64,000 nucleotides of DNA from Variovorax davisae (GTDB lineage Bacteria; Pseudomonadota; Gammaproteobacteria; Burkholderiales; Burkholderiaceae_C). The translations under genes were made by a program, and so were the position numbers. How positions within the stretch are numbered: position 1 is the stretch's first letter; every line of letters starts with the position of its first letter. The notes beneath the pieces are model-generated. The model searched no databases and had not been told where the DNA came from. It was given only the letters and a program-made list of their open reading frames with translations. Location of the stretch: the NCBI RefSeq assembly GCF_030316845.1, contig NZ_JASZYS010000001.1, positions 744,001 to 808,000 on the forward strand, given 5' to 3'. Shown here one piece after another: positions 15,917-26,693 of the stretch.

Positions 15917-17065
15917 TCAGGACCGCACGTCGAGCGTGATGTCCGTGAAGGTGGGCTCCTCGACCTGGTCGAGGAGGGAGCGTTCTTCGTTGCGGGCGGG
16001 CGGCGCCTTGCGGTTCTGCAGGCGCCACATGAGATTGGTCGGCGAATCGGCCTGGGACAGGCCTTCCTCGCGCGTCACCAGGTCCTCGGTGATGAGCCGG
16101 GCGATGTCTTCCTCGAAGGTCTGGGAGCCTTCGGCCATCGATTGCTCCATCGCTTCCTTGACGGCCGAGAAGTCGCCCTTGCCGATCAATTCGGCCACCA
16201 GCGCGGTGTTCAGCAGCACTTCGAGGGCCGGCACGCGGGCGCCATTGGGCGTGCGCAGCAGGCGCTGGGCCACGATGGCGCGCAGCGCGCCGCCGAGATC
16301 GCCCAGCAGCGTGGCGCGCACTTCCACCGGGTAGAAGCTCAGGATCCGGTTCAGCGCCCGGTAGCTGTTGTTGGCGTGCAGCGTGGCGACGCACAAGTGG
16401 CCCGACTGCGCATAGGCGATCGCGGCGGTCATGGTCTCGCGGTCGCGGATCTCGCCGATCTGGATCACGTCGGGCGCCTGGCGCAGCGCGTTCTTGAGCG
16501 CGATCTGCAGCGACTGGGTGTCGCTGCCGACGTCGCGCTGGTTCACCATCGACTTCTTGTTGGTGAAGGTGAATTCGATCGGCTCCTCGACCGTCAGGAT
16601 GTGGCCGGTGGCGTTCTCGTTGCGGTAGTCGAGCATCGAGGCCAGCGTGGTGCTCTTGCCGGCGCCGGTCGAGCCGACCATGAGGATCAGGCCGCGCTTC
16701 TCCATCACCAGGGTCTTGAGGATCTCGGGCAGGTTGAGATCCTCGAAGCTCGGGATGGTCGAGGCGATGTGGCGCACCACCACCGCGTAGCTGCCGCGCT
16801 GGCGCATGGCGCTGATGCGGAAGTTGCCCGAGCCTTCGAGCGCGATCGCCATGTTGAGCTCGCCGGTGCGCTCCAGCTCGGCGATGCGGTTCTCGTGCAC
16901 CACTTCGGAAAGCAGGCTGAGCGGCGCCTCGGGCGGCAGCACCTGGGCGTTGATCGGCATGCAGTTGCCGTTGATCCGGATCAGGGCCGGGGAGTTGGCC
17001 GAAAGGTAGATGTCCGAAGCCTTGCGCTCGGCCATCAGACGAAGAATGCGCTCCATCGTGTTCAT
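15917..17065 (-). CDS. pilU: Type IV pilus retraction ATPase, PilT/PilU family
   Basis: A 382-residue GspE-type secretion ATPase. Motifs are [15 protein letters not shown] (Walker A, about residue 133), the Asp box LTVEEPIEF, the Walker B region [11 protein letters not shown], and the His box [12 protein letters not shown]. The N-terminal PAS-like domain begins [18 protein letters not shown]. The extended C-terminus after about residue 345 (ending in acidic TFTDITLDV) is characteristic of PilU rather than PilT, so the symbol is tentative. Placement inside the diaminopimelate gene cluster, not next to pilT, is noteworthy. It would power or modulate pilus retraction at the inner membrane. Confidence 0.8.
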   Translation of the reverse strand: MNTMERILRLMAERKASDIYLSANSPALIRINGNCMPINAQVLPPEAPLSLLSEVVHENRIAELERTGELNMAIALEGSGNFRISAMRQRGSYAVVVRHIASTIPSFEDLNLPEILKTLVMEKRGLILMVGSTGAGKSTTLASMLDYRNENATGHILTVEEPIEFTFTNKKSMVNQRDVGSDTQSLQIALKNALRQAPDVIQIGEIRDRETMTAAIAYAQSGHLCVATLHANNSYRALNRILSFYPVEVRATLLGDLGGALRAIVAQRLLRTPNGARVPALEVLLNTALVAELIGKGDFSAVKEAMEQSMAEGSQTFEEDIARLITEDLVTREEGLSQADSPTNLMWRLQNRKAPPARNEERSLLDQVEEPTFTDITLDVRS

Positions 17066-17139
17066 CGGCTCTCTCTCCTCGGCGTTGTGGTTCTGGATCG
17101 GTGGCTCGAAGGGCCCGCCCCCTCAGGCGGCCCGGGATT

Positions 17140-17964
<825 letters not shown>

Positions 17965-17972
17965 GGAAGAGC

Positions 17973-19172
17973 TCAGTTCTGGATGAAGTTCACGATGCGT
18001 TTCGCGGCCTCGGTGCATTCGGCCGTGTCGGCGACCAGCGCCATGCGGATGCGGCCGCGGCCCGGGTTGGCGCCGCCAGCCTCGCGCGCGAGGTAGCTGC
18101 CGGGCAGCACCGTCACATTGTATTGAGCGTAGAGCGCCCGGGCGAAGCCGGCGTCGTCGCCCTGCCACGAAGGCGGGATGCCGGCCCAGAGGTAGAAGCT
18201 GGCGTCGGGCAGGCGGACATCGAGCACCGGCTCGAGCAGCGGCGTCACGGCGGCGAACTTGGCGCGGTACTGAGCGCGGTTGTCGACCACGTGGAGTTCG
18301 TCGTTCCAGGCCGCGATGCTGGCGGCGGCCACGGTGCCGCTCATGGCGCTGCCGTGGTACGTGCGATAGAGCAGGAAGGACTTGATGATCGTGGCGTCGC
18401 CGGCCACGAAGCCGCTGCGCAGGCCCGGCACGTTGCTGCGTTTGGACAGCGAGGTCAGGGCGATCAGGTTGCGGAAGTCGCCGCGGCCCAGCCTGGCGGC
18501 GGCCTCGAGGCCGCCGAGCGGGGGCTCGTCGCGGAAGTAGATCTCGCTGTAGCACTCGTCGGCCGCGATCACGAAACCGTGCCGGTCGGACAGCGCAAAG
18601 AGCTTTTCCCATTCGCCGATCGGCATCACGGCACCGGTCGGATTGCCGGGCGAGCAGACGAAGACCAGTTGCGTGCGGGCCCAGACCGCGTCCGGCACGC
18701 TGTCCCAGTCGACCGCGAAATTGCGCGCCGGCACGCTGGGCACGTAGTACGGTTCGGCGCCCGAGAGCAGCGCCGCGCCTTCGTAGATCTGATAGAACGG
18801 ATTGGGCGACAGCACCACCGGCGCCGGCGTCCGGCTGGCGTCGACCACGGTCTGGGCCAGCGCGAACAGGGCCTCGCGCGAGCCGTTGACCGGCAGCACC
18901 TGGGTGGCCGGGTCGAGCGCCAGGCCGTAGCGCCGCGCCAGCCAGCCGGTGAACGACTGGCGCAGCGGCAGGTCGCCGGCGGTGGCCGGGTAGGTCGCCA
19001 GGGCCCCCATGCCGGCGGCCAGCGCGTCCTGGATGAAGGCCGGCGTCGGGTGCTTGGGTTCGCCGATGCCGAGGCTGATCGGGGCGAATTCGGGGTTCGG
19101 GGTGACGCCGGCGAACAGTTGTCGCAGCCGCTCGAAGGGGTAGGGCTGCAGTTTGGCGAGCAGGGGATTCAT
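17973..19172 (-). CDS. dapC: N-succinyldiaminopimelate aminotransferase
   Basis: A 399-residue class I PLP aminotransferase. The PLP lysine lies in [17 protein letters not shown] (about residue 236). [11 protein letters not shown] supplies the Asn contacting PLP, and [10 protein letters not shown] the C-terminal substrate arginine region. Its direct linkage to dapD and dapE supports transamination of N-succinyl-2-amino-6-ketopimelate as the reaction. It is first in the cluster and lies 17 bp after argA on the same strand. Confidence 0.92.
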   Translation of the reverse strand: MNPLLAKLQPYPFERLRQLFAGVTPNPEFAPISLGIGEPKHPTPAFIQDALAAGMGALATYPATAGDLPLRQSFTGWLARRYGLALDPATQVLPVNGSREALFALAQTVVDASRTPAPVVLSPNPFYQIYEGAALLSGAEPYYVPSVPARNFAVDWDSVPDAVWARTQLVFVCSPGNPTGAVMPIGEWEKLFALSDRHGFVIAADECYSEIYFRDEPPLGGLEAAARLGRGDFRNLIALTSLSKRSNVPGLRSGFVAGDATIIKSFLLYRTYHGSAMSGTVAAASIAAWNDELHVVDNRAQYRAKFAAVTPLLEPVLDVRLPDASFYLWAGIPPSWQGDDAGFARALYAQYNVTVLPGSYLAREAGGANPGRGRIRMALVADTAECTEAAKRIVNFIQN

Positions 19173-19189
19173 GGGCCTCGATTATCGCG

Positions 19190-20536
19190 TTACAGCTTCT
19201 TCACCAGCACCTGGCTCTTGCGGTCCCAGTTGTATTTGCGCTTGCGGGCCTCGGGCAGCCAGTCGGGGTTGACCTGCTGGAAGCCGCGCTTGAGGAACCA
19301 GTGCATGGTGCGGGTGGTGAGCACGAAGATGCTGTCCAGCCCCGACGCCTTGGCGCGCTGCTCGACCCGCTTCAGGATGCGTTCGCCGTCGCCCTGGGCC
19401 TGCGACTGCGGGGACACGGTCAGCGCGGCCATCTCGGCGGTCCGGGCTTCGGGATAGGGGTAGAGCGCGGCGCAGCCGAAGATCACGCCGTCGTGCTCGA
19501 TCACCGTGTACTGGTCGATGTCGCGCTCGATCTCGGTGCGGCTGCGCTTGACCAGCGTGCCGTCGCGCTCGAAGGGCTCGATCAGCTGCAGGATGCCGCC
19601 GATGTCGTCGGCGGTGGCCTCGCGCAGCGATTCGAGCTTTTCGTCGATCACCATGGTGCCGATGCCGTCGTGCACGTAGACCTCGAGCAGCAGGGAGCCG
19701 TCGACCGAGAAGGGCAGGATGTGGTTGCGCTCGATCCCGGCCTCGCAGGCCTTCACGCAGTGCTGCAGGTAGAAGGCGGTGTCGGTCGGGCGCTGGGCCG
19801 GCGGCAGCGCCGCCAGCAGCTTGCGGGCGGCGTCGAGGGGCAGCTCGGTGTCGATGGGGTTGTCCTCGCTGATCGGCAGGGCCGGGTCCTGGGCGATGCC
19901 GGGCACCTCGGTCAGGAAGATCAGCTTGTCCGCCTGGATCGAGATCGCCACGCTGGTGGCGACTTCTTCCATCGTGAGGTTGAAGGCCTCGCCGGTGGGC
20001 GAGAAGCCGAACGGCGACATCAGCACCATCGAGCCGAAGTCGAGCGCGCGGCGGATGCCGGCGGCATCGACCTTGCGCACCAGGCCCGAATGCTGGAAGT
20101 CGACGCCGTCGACCACGCCGACCGGCCGGGCGGTGATGAAGTTGCCGGAGATCACGCGGATGGTCGAGCCGGCCATCGGCGTGTTGGGCAGGCCCTGGCT
20201 GAAGGCGGCCTCGATCTCGTAGCGCAGCTGGCCGGCCGCCTCCTGGGCGCAGTCGAGCGCCACCTCGTCGGTGATGCGGATGCCGTGCGAGTACTTCGCC
20301 TCGTGGCCCTTGGCGCGCAGCTGCTCGTTGACCTGGGGCCGGAAGCCGTGCACCAGCACGACCTTGACGCCCATGCTCTGGATCAGCGCCAGGTCCTGGG
20401 CGATGCTGGCCAGCTTGCCGGCGGCGATCGCCTCGCCGGCCAGCGCGACCACGAAGGTCTTGCCGCGATGCATGTGGATATAGGGCGCGACCGAGCGGAA
20501 CCAGGGGACGAAGGTGAAGTTGAAGACGGTGGACAT
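19190..20536 (-). CDS. argA: Amino-acid N-acetyltransferase (N-acetylglutamate synthase)
   Basis: A 448-residue two-domain protein that makes N-acetylglutamate, the first step of arginine synthesis. Residues 1-285 form an amino-acid-kinase fold ([29 protein letters not shown]) used for arginine feedback control. Residues 295-448 form the GNAT domain with an acetyl-CoA loop ([15 protein letters not shown]). Length matches E. coli ArgA (443). Start 20536 ([14 protein letters not shown]) is the usual family start; the frame is open 19 codons further upstream. Confidence 0.95.
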   Translation of the reverse strand: MSTVFNFTFVPWFRSVAPYIHMHRGKTFVVALAGEAIAAGKLASIAQDLALIQSMGVKVVLVHGFRPQVNEQLRAKGHEAKYSHGIRITDEVALDCAQEAAGQLRYEIEAAFSQGLPNTPMAGSTIRVISGNFITARPVGVVDGVDFQHSGLVRKVDAAGIRRALDFGSMVLMSPFGFSPTGEAFNLTMEEVATSVAISIQADKLIFLTEVPGIAQDPALPISEDNPIDTELPLDAARKLLAALPPAQRPTDTAFYLQHCVKACEAGIERNHILPFSVDGSLLLEVYVHDGIGTMVIDEKLESLREATADDIGGILQLIEPFERDGTLVKRSRTEIERDIDQYTVIEHDGVIFGCAALYPYPEARTAEMAALTVSPQSQAQGDGERILKRVEQRAKASGLDSIFVLTTRTMHWFLKRGFQQVNPDWLPEARKRKYNWDRKSQVLVKKL

Positions 20537-20561
20537 GAAGGGACTGTGAATGAGGCGTGTG

Positions 20562-20981
20562 TCAGGTCGTCGAGAACGGATTCTCGACGACAAGCTTGCC
20601 GAAGCGCTGGCCGTGCTGGCCGTCCTGCGACACCAGCACGTCGGCGTTGCCGCGCAGCGCGGCTTCGAGGATCAGCGCATCCCACCACTGGAGCCGGTGC
20701 TTCTGCACCAGCTCGGTCGCAGCCAGCACGCTTTCGGCCGTGGCGCCGATGACCTGGAAGGCGGCCAGCTGGCCGAGCTGGCTCGCGGCCTCGCGCGGGC
20801 TCAGAGGCGGTTTCAGCTTGCGGGTCGTGATGTTGTAGAACTCCTGCAGCACCTGCGTGCTGAGCAGGACGGCGTCGTCCTTGACCGCCCTGGCGAAGCG
20901 GTCGATGGCGATTTCCCGCCGCGCCGGGTCGCCGGCATCGACCGCGTACACCAGCACGTTGGTATCGAAGAAGACGTTCAT
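20562..20981 (-). CDS. PIN-domain ribonuclease, VapC-type toxin
   Basis: A 139-residue PIN protein. Acidic active-site residues are seen in FFDTNVLVYAVD (Asp6), VLQEFYN (Glu near 46) and WWDALILEAAL (Asp near 101), followed by LVSQD. VapC toxins cleave specific RNAs, often initiator tRNA. The start at 20981 overlaps the stop of the upstream RHH antitoxin gene (ATGA), the standard vapBC order. The pair is inserted between argA and hrpA. Activity is inferred from family. Confidence 0.88.
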   Translation of the reverse strand: MNVFFDTNVLVYAVDAGDPARREIAIDRFARAVKDDAVLLSTQVLQEFYNITTRKLKPPLSPREAASQLGQLAAFQVIGATAESVLAATELVQKHRLQWWDALILEAALRGNADVLVSQDGQHGQRFGKLVVENPFSTT

Positions 20982-21232
20982 GCGGCGCCGGGCGACGGGT
21001 AGGGCCGGTCGTGGGCGTCTTCGCGCGTCCAGGCGGCGCCTTCGCTGTTGGCCTTGCTGCGCCGTGCCGCCGCAATGAAGGCCTCGCCGGCGATCTGCTG
21101 GCGGTCGTTGCCCTGTGCGTAGTCCGACAGGAACTCGCGCACCCGGGCGCTCACGGAGGTGCCTTCGTTGATGGCGCGGATGCGCGCCTTGCGCACGATC
21201 GTTTCGTCGATGGCGATGGTCAGGTTGGTCAT
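20978..21232 (-). CDS. Ribbon-helix-helix antitoxin, VapB-type
   Basis: An 84-residue protein whose first 45 residues fit a ribbon-helix-helix fold: TNLTIAIDETIVRKARIRA is followed by INEGTSVSARVREFL. Such antitoxins bind and inhibit the PIN toxin through the C-terminal part and repress the operon through the RHH domain. It precedes and overlaps the toxin gene. An 81-bp gap separates it from divergent hrpA, and a CACGTG-centred stretch there (about 21279-21284) could be part of an operator. Confidence 0.85.
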   Translation of the reverse strand: MTNLTIAIDETIVRKARIRAINEGTSVSARVREFLSDYAQGNDRQQIAGEAFIAAARRSKANSEGAAWTREDAHDRPYPSPGAA

Positions 21233-21313
21233 GGCGGTTCCTCGGATGCCCGCAGGCGATCACGGAAACAAGTGTAGCACGTGAACCTGTGAGATGAGAT
21301 AATCCGCCTGTTC

Positions 21314-24300
21314 ATGAGTTCCCATCCCCCCGCTCCCCGTCGACCGGCGCCGCCGCTCGCCATCGAATTCCCCGAGTCCCTGCCGGTGTCGGCCCGGCGC
21401 GACGAAATCAGGGCCGCCATCGAGGCGCACCAGGTCGTCATCGTCTGCGGCGAGACCGGGTCGGGCAAGACCACGCAGCTGCCCAAGATCGTGCTCGAAC
21501 TGGGCCGCGGCAAGCTGAACGCGCCGCCGGGCAAGGGCCGGCTGATCGGCCACACCCAGCCGCGCCGGATCGCCGCCACCTCGGTCGCCAAGCGCATCGC
21601 CGAGGAGCTGAAGACGCCGCTGGGCGAGGTGGTCGGCTACAAGGTGCGGTTCCAGGACCGGCTGTCGCGCGACGCCTCGGTCAAGCTCATGACCGACGGC
21701 ATCCTGCTGGCCGAGACCCAGACCGACCCGCTGCTCAAGGCCTACGACACGATCATCATCGACGAGGCGCACGAGCGCTCGCTGAACATCGACTTCCTGC
21801 TCGGCTACCTGCGCGAGATCCTGCCGCGGCGGCCGGACCTGAAGGTGATCGTGACCTCGGCGACCATCGACGCGGATCGATTCGCGCAGCATTTCGCGTC
21901 CGCGAAGGGGCCGGCACCGACGATCATGGTCTCGGGGCGCACCTTCCCGGTCGAGCAGCGCTATCGCCCGTTCGAGGAGTCGCGTGACCACGATCTCAGC
22001 GACGCCATCGCCGACGGCGTCGACGAGCTCTGGCGTGACCCGCACAACGCCGGCGACATCCTGGTCTTCCTGCCCGGCGAGCGCGAGATCCGCGAGGCGG
22101 CCGATCATCTGCGCAAGCATCTCAGCCACCAGCCGCTGATGCGCAGCGCCGAGGTGCTGCCGCTGTTCGCGCGGCTGTCGCAGGCCGAGCAGGAACGCAT
22201 CTTCGACAGCCACAGCGGCCGGCGCATCGTGCTGGCCACCAACGTGGCCGAGACCTCGCTGACCGTGCCCGGCATCCGCTACGTGATCGACACCGGCACG
22301 GCGCGGGTCAAGCGCTATTCGTTCCGCAGCAAGGTCGAGCAGCTGCTGGTCGAGCCGATCAGCCAGGCGGCCGCCAACCAGCGCGCGGGGCGCTGCGGGC
22401 GGGTCGCCAACGGCATCTGCATCCGGCTCTACGACGAGAAGGATTTCGAGGGCCGGCCGCGCTTCACCGACCCGGAAATCCTGCGCTCCTCGCTGGCCGG
22501 CGTGATCCTGCGCATGAAGTCGCTGCACCTGGGCGATGTCGAGCGCTTTCCGTTCCTGGAAGCGCCGCAGCGGCGCGCGATCGCCGACGGCTACCAGCTG
22601 CTCAACGAACTCGGCGCGGTCGACGACGCCAACGAGCTGACGCCGATGGGCGCCGAGCTGGCCCGGCTGCCGCTCGACCCGCGGGTCGCCCGCATGATCG
22701 TCGAGGCCCGCACGCGCGGCGCGCTCGAGGAGGTGCTGGTGATCGCCAGCGCCCTGTCGGTGCAGGACGTGCGCGACCGGCCGATGGAGATGCAGCAGCA
22801 GGCCGACCAGGCGCATTCGAAGTTCGACGACGAGAAGAGCGAATTCAGCGGCTACCTGCGGCTGTGGAAGTGGATCCTGGATGCGCGCGGCGGGCATGGA
22901 GACACTCACAAGCTCTCGAACCGGCAGTACGAGCAGCTGCTGCGGCAGAACTTCATCAACATCCGCCGCGTGCGCGAGTGGCGTGACATCCACTCGCAGC
23001 TGCTCACGGTGGTGACCGAGCACAAGTGGCGCATCAACACGCTGCCGGCCGGCTACGAGCCGTTGCACCTGTCGATGCTCTCGGGGCTGCTCGGCAACAT
23101 CGGCTGGAAGCTGGAGGACGACGAGGCCTACCTGGGCGCGCGCGGCATCAAGTTCTACCGCCATCCAGGCGCCCACCTGAAGAAGAAGCCGGGCCGCTGG
23201 ATCGTCGCCTCCGAGCTGGTCGAGACCACGCGGCTGTTCGGCCGCGGCATCGCCAACATCGAGCCGCAGTGGCTTGAACAGGTGGCGGGCCATCTGCTGA
23301 AGAAGCAGCTGCTCGACCCACACTGGGAAAAGAAGGGCGCCCAGGTTGCGGCGCTCGAGCGCGCCACGCTCTACGGCCTCGTGGTCTACAGCGGGCGCCG
23401 GGTCGACTTCAGCAAGGTCGATCCGGTCGCGGCGCGCGAGATCTTCATCCGCGAGGCGCTGGTCGGCGGGCAGTGGGAAAGCAAGCTGCCCTTCCTGGCG
23501 GCCAATCGCAAGCTGGTGCGCGAGGTCGAGGGCCTGGAGCACAAGTCGCGCCGGCAGGACGTGCTGGTCGACGACGAGCTGATCTACGCCTTCTACGACG
23601 CCCAGCTGCCGGCCGACGTGTCGAGCGGCGTCACGTTCGAGAACTGGTACCGCGGCCAGTCGCGCGAAGAGCCGCGGCTGCTCTACCTGACGCGCGAGGA
23701 GCTGATGCGCCACCAGGCGGCCGGCATCACGACCCAATCCTTTCCGCCGACCGTGCGGCTGGGCGGCGTCGATTGCGCGGCGACCTACCTGCACGAGCCG
23801 GGCGATGCCAAGGACGGGCTGACCGTCAGCGTGCCGCTGTTCGTGCTGAACCAGGTCAGCGACGAACGCTGCGAGTGGCTGGTCAGCGGCATGCTGAAGG
23901 ACAAGATCCAGGCGCTGCTGAAGAGCCTGCCGCAGAAGCCGCGCGCGCGGCTGGTGCCGCTGCCCGAATCGGCGGCGCGCTTCACCGAGATGCTGTCGGC
24001 GCCCGAGGTCTTCGGCCACGGGTCGCTGACCGACGCGCTCCTGAAGCAGGTGCGCGACCAGACCAGCCTGGACGTCAAGCGTGCCGACTTCAAGCTGGAC
24101 ATGCTGCCGCCGCACCTCTTCATGAACCTGCGGGTGGTCGACGAGCATGGCCGCCAGCTCGGCATGGGGCGCAACCTCGGCGCCCTGAAGGCCGAGCTGG
24201 GCACGCAGGCGCGCGGTGCCTTCCAGGCCCTGGCCGGACTCAACGTGCGCGCTGCCCCGCAGCCGCCCCAGGCCGGGGCGGGGGCCCAGGCCCGGCCCGC

Positions 24301-25195
24301 AGCGAAGGCCGCGGTCGAGGCGCCGGCGCCGCCGGCCCTGCCGGCCGGCCAGCGCTACAGCGCCTGGACCTTCGGCGAACTGCCCGAACTGATGGAAGTG
24401 CGGCGCGGCGCGCAATCGCTGATCGGCTTCCCGGCGCTGCTCGACGGCAGCGACGCGGTGACCATCGAGGTCTTCGACGAGCCCGCCGTGGCCGCCGCCA
24501 AGCACCGCGCGGGCCTGCGGCGGCTGTTCGCCCTGCAGCTCAAGGACGCCCTGAAGTACCTCGAGAAGAACATCCCCGACCTGCAGAAGATGGCGGTCGC
24601 CTACATGCCGCTCGGCACTGCCGAAGAACTGCGGGCGCAGATCATCGAAGTGGCGATCGACCGCGCCTTCCTGCAGGAGCCGCTGCCGACCGACGAGTTC
24701 GCTTTCAAGCGGCGGCTGGAGGAGGGGCGCGGGCGCCTGACGCTGATCGCCAACGAGGTGGCCCGGCTGGCGGGCACGATCCTGGTCGAGTACGGGCTGG
24801 CGCTGCGCAAGATCAAGGACACCAAGGTCCAGCCCGAGGCCACCGCCGACGCCACCCAGCAGCTGCAGCGGCTGGTGGGCAAGCGCTTCATCGCCGACAC
24901 GCCCTGGCCGCGGCTGCAGCACTTCGCGCGCTACCTGAAGGCGATCACCCTGCGGCTCGACAAGCTGCGCGCCGACCCGGCGCGCGATGCCCAGCGGCTG
25001 GCCGAACTGCGGCCCCAGGAGCAGCGCTACTGGCGCCTGCTGGCCGAGCGCAAGGGCGCGGCCGACGAGCGCATGAGCGAATTCCGCTGGCTGCTGGAAG
25101 AGTTGCGCGTGAGCTTCTTCGCCCAGGAGCTGCGCACGCCGCAGCCGGTGAGCGTGAAGCGGCTGGACAAGCTGTGGGCGCAGCTGGGGCATTGA
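21314..25195 (+). CDS. hrpA: ATP-dependent RNA helicase HrpA
   Basis: A 1293-residue DEAH-box helicase, near the usual 1300. Motif I is GETGSGKTTQ (residues 46-55), motif II DEAH is in IIIDEAHERSL, motif III is TSATID, and motif VI is QRAGRCGRV. HA2 and OB-fold regions follow (about 420-650), then the long HrpA-specific C-terminal DUF3418 part. A linker rich in Ala, Pro and Gly occurs at about residues 980-1010. HrpA resolves stalled ribosomes or acts on mRNA in other bacteria. It is divergent from the vapBC pair, with ATG 21314 just after a GAGATAAT stretch. Confidence 0.96.
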   Translation: MSSHPPAPRRPAPPLAIEFPESLPVSARRDEIRAAIEAHQVVIVCGETGSGKTTQLPKIVLELGRGKLNAPPGKGRLIGHTQPRRIAATSVAKRIAEELKTPLGEVVGYKVRFQDRLSRDASVKLMTDGILLAETQTDPLLKAYDTIIIDEAHERSLNIDFLLGYLREILPRRPDLKVIVTSATIDADRFAQHFASAKGPAPTIMVSGRTFPVEQRYRPFEESRDHDLSDAIADGVDELWRDPHNAGDILVFLPGEREIREAADHLRKHLSHQPLMRSAEVLPLFARLSQAEQERIFDSHSGRRIVLATNVAETSLTVPGIRYVIDTGTARVKRYSFRSKVEQLLVEPISQAAANQRAGRCGRVANGICIRLYDEKDFEGRPRFTDPEILRSSLAGVILRMKSLHLGDVERFPFLEAPQRRAIADGYQLLNELGAVDDANELTPMGAELARLPLDPRVARMIVEARTRGALEEVLVIASALSVQDVRDRPMEMQQQADQAHSKFDDEKSEFSGYLRLWKWILDARGGHGDTHKLSNRQYEQLLRQNFINIRRVREWRDIHSQLLTVVTEHKWRINTLPAGYEPLHLSMLSGLLGNIGWKLEDDEAYLGARGIKFYRHPGAHLKKKPGRWIVASELVETTRLFGRGIANIEPQWLEQVAGHLLKKQLLDPHWEKKGAQVAALERATLYGLVVYSGRRVDFSKVDPVAAREIFIREALVGGQWESKLPFLAANRKLVREVEGLEHKSRRQDVLVDDELIYAFYDAQLPADVSSGVTFENWYRGQSREEPRLLYLTREELMRHQAAGITTQSFPPTVRLGGVDCAATYLHEPGDAKDGLTVSVPLFVLNQVSDERCEWLVSGMLKDKIQALLKSLPQKPRARLVPLPESAARFTEMLSAPEVFGHGSLTDALLKQVRDQTSLDVKRADFKLDMLPPHLFMNLRVVDEHGRQLGMGRNLGALKAELGTQARGAFQALAGLNVRAAPQPPQAGAGAQARPAAKAAVEAPAPPALPAGQRYSAWTFGELPELMEVRRGAQSLIGFPALLDGSDAVTIEVFDEPAVAAAKHRAGLRRLFALQLKDALKYLEKNIPDLQKMAVAYMPLGTAEELRAQIIEVAIDRAFLQEPLPTDEFAFKRRLEEGRGRLTLIANEVARLAGTILVEYGLALRKIKDTKVQPEATADATQQLQRLVGKRFIADTPWPRLQHFARYLKAITLRLDKLRADPARDAQRLAELRPQEQRYWRLLAERKGAADERMSEFRWLLEELRVSFFAQELRTPQPVSVKRLDKLWAQLGH

Positions 25196-25214
25196 GCCTT
25201 CCCGGGCCGACAAC

Positions 25215-25236
25215 AAAAAGCCCGCCGAAGCGGGCT
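25215..25236. terminator. Shared terminator between hrpA and the DUF3309 gene
   Basis: AGCCCGC (25219-25225) and GCGGGCT (25230-25236) pair around CGAA. The A-run at 25215-25219 gives a T-run in the leftward direction, so it mainly ends the small leftward gene at 25260-25418. Confidence 0.75.
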
Positions 25237-25259
25237 GTCCTTGCGGCAGGCGCCAAGGG

Positions 25260-25418
25260 CTATATCCGCCCCATCAGCAGCAGCACGATCACCACCAGCA
25301 GCACCAGGCCCAGACCCCCGCTGGGCCCGTAGCCCCAGCTGCGGCTGTAGCCCCAGCTCGGCAGCGCGCCCACCAGCAGCAGGATCAGGACGATCAGCAG
25401 AATCAACGAGAGGGACAT
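25260..25418 (-). CDS. DUF3309 small membrane protein
   Basis: A 52-residue protein with two hydrophobic segments (LSLILLIVLILLLVGALP and GLGLVLLVVIVLLLMG). They are joined by a Trp/Tyr/Gly loop with SWGYSRSWGYGPSGG. This matches the DUF3309 pattern of tiny proteobacterial membrane proteins. AGGAGAAG precedes ATG 25418 at good distance, and a terminator follows the stop. Function is unknown; the family often appears near stress or envelope genes. Confidence 0.85.
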   Translation of the reverse strand: MSLSLILLIVLILLLVGALPSWGYSRSWGYGPSGGLGLVLLVVIVLLLMGRI

Positions 25419-25526
25419 GGACTTCTCCTAGGGCTTGTGTTTGAAGCCCTCATGGTCCGCCTCCCGCGTCGAATCGATCGCGGGAAGCGGCGCTCTCCCG
25501 CGGTCAGGACTCGCCTTGCGTTCGTG

Positions 25527-26693
25527 TCAGAGCCGGGCCAATCGCTCGATCGCCATCTGCAGCGTTTCGTCCTTCTTGGCGAAGCAGAAGCGCACCACGC
25601 GCTGGTCGAAGCCGTCGCCGTAGAAGGCCGACAGCGGGATTGCCGCCACGCCGATCTCGCGCGTGAGCCATTGGCAGAAATCCGCTTCGCCGAGCGCGCT
25701 GACCTCGCTGATGTCGACGCACTGGAAATAGGTGCCGGCGCTGGGCAGCAGCCTGAAGCGCGTCTTCGCCAGGCCCTCGGCGAACAGGTCGCGCTTGCGC
25801 TGGTAGAAGGCCGGCAGTTCCAGGTACGGGGCGGGATCGGCCATGTAGCCGGACAGCGCGTGCTGCATCGGCGTGTTGACCGTGAAGACGTTGAACTGGT
25901 GCACCTTGCGGAACTCGGCGCTGAGCGCGGCCGGCGCCGCCACGTAGCCGACCTTCCAGCCGGTCACGTGGTAGGTCTTGCCGAAGCTGCTGACGATGAA
26001 GCTGCGCGCCGCCAGGCCCGGGAAGCGCGCCGCGCTCTCGTGGCGGGCACCGGCGTAGACCATGTGCTCGTAGACCTCGTCGCTGATCACCAGCACCTCG
26101 GTCGGCGCCAGCAGCGCTTCGAGCTGGCGCATCTCGGCCTCGGTCCAGACCGTGGCGCTCGGGTTGTGCGGCGTGTTGACGATGATGGCGCGGGTGCGCG
26201 GCGTGAGCGCCGCGGCGATCTTCGCGAAGTCGGGACGGAAGCTGCCCGGCGTGAGCGGCACGCGCACCACGGTGCCGCCAGCCAGGTCGATGTTCGGCAC
26301 GTAGCTGTCGTAGCAGGGCTCCAGCACGATCACCTCGTCGCCCGGCCGGACCACGGCCAGGATCGCCGTGATGATGGCCTGGGTGGCGCCGGCGGTCACG
26401 GTGATCTCGCTCTGCGGGTCGTAGCGGTGGCCGTACAGCGCCGCCATCTTGGCCGCGATCGCCTCGCGCAGCGGCAGGATGCCGGGCATCGGCGGGTACT
26501 GGTTGTGGCCCGCCGCCATGGCGTCGGTCACGGCCTGCAGCAGTTGCGGGTCGCAGTTGAAATCGGGAAAGCCCTGGCCGAGGTTCACCGCGTTCTTCTC
26601 GGCCGCCAGCGCCGACATCACGGTGAAGATCGTCGTGCCCACGGCGGGCAGCTTGGTTTGCACTTCGGGGGTGCGGACGGTCGCTCGGCTCAC
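25527..26693 (-). CDS. Methionine-type aminotransferase (class I PLP)
   Basis: A 388-residue aminotransferase of the YbdL/methionine aminotransferase group. It has NLGQGFPDF near residue 41, NTPHNPSATVW for the PLP-binding Asn, VISDEVYEHMVY, and SSFGKTYHVTGWKVGY with the PLP lysine near residue 236. These enzymes transaminate methionine and aromatic acids with 2-oxo-4-methylthiobutyrate in methionine salvage. The start at 26693 overlaps the stop of the CysB-family regulator gene (ATGA), which links it to sulfur control. Confidence 0.88.
   Translation of the reverse strand: MSRATVRTPEVQTKLPAVGTTIFTVMSALAAEKNAVNLGQGFPDFNCDPQLLQAVTDAMAAGHNQYPPMPGILPLREAIAAKMAALYGHRYDPQSEITVTAGATQAIITAILAVVRPGDEVIVLEPCYDSYVPNIDLAGGTVVRVPLTPGSFRPDFAKIAAALTPRTRAIIVNTPHNPSATVWTEAEMRQLEALLAPTEVLVISDEVYEHMVYAGARHESAARFPGLAARSFIVSSFGKTYHVTGWKVGYVAAPAALSAEFRKVHQFNVFTVNTPMQHALSGYMADPAPYLELPAFYQRKRDLFAEGLAKTRFRLLPSAGTYFQCVDISEVSALGEADFCQWLTREIGVAAIPLSAFYGDGFDQRVVRFCFAKKDETLQMAIERLARL

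Noticed and set aside
21260..25216. A 1318-codon open frame antisense to hrpA
   Set aside because: It mirrors the hrpA coding frame in high-GC DNA, has no known domain and a low-complexity composition. HrpA on the + strand has all helicase motifs.
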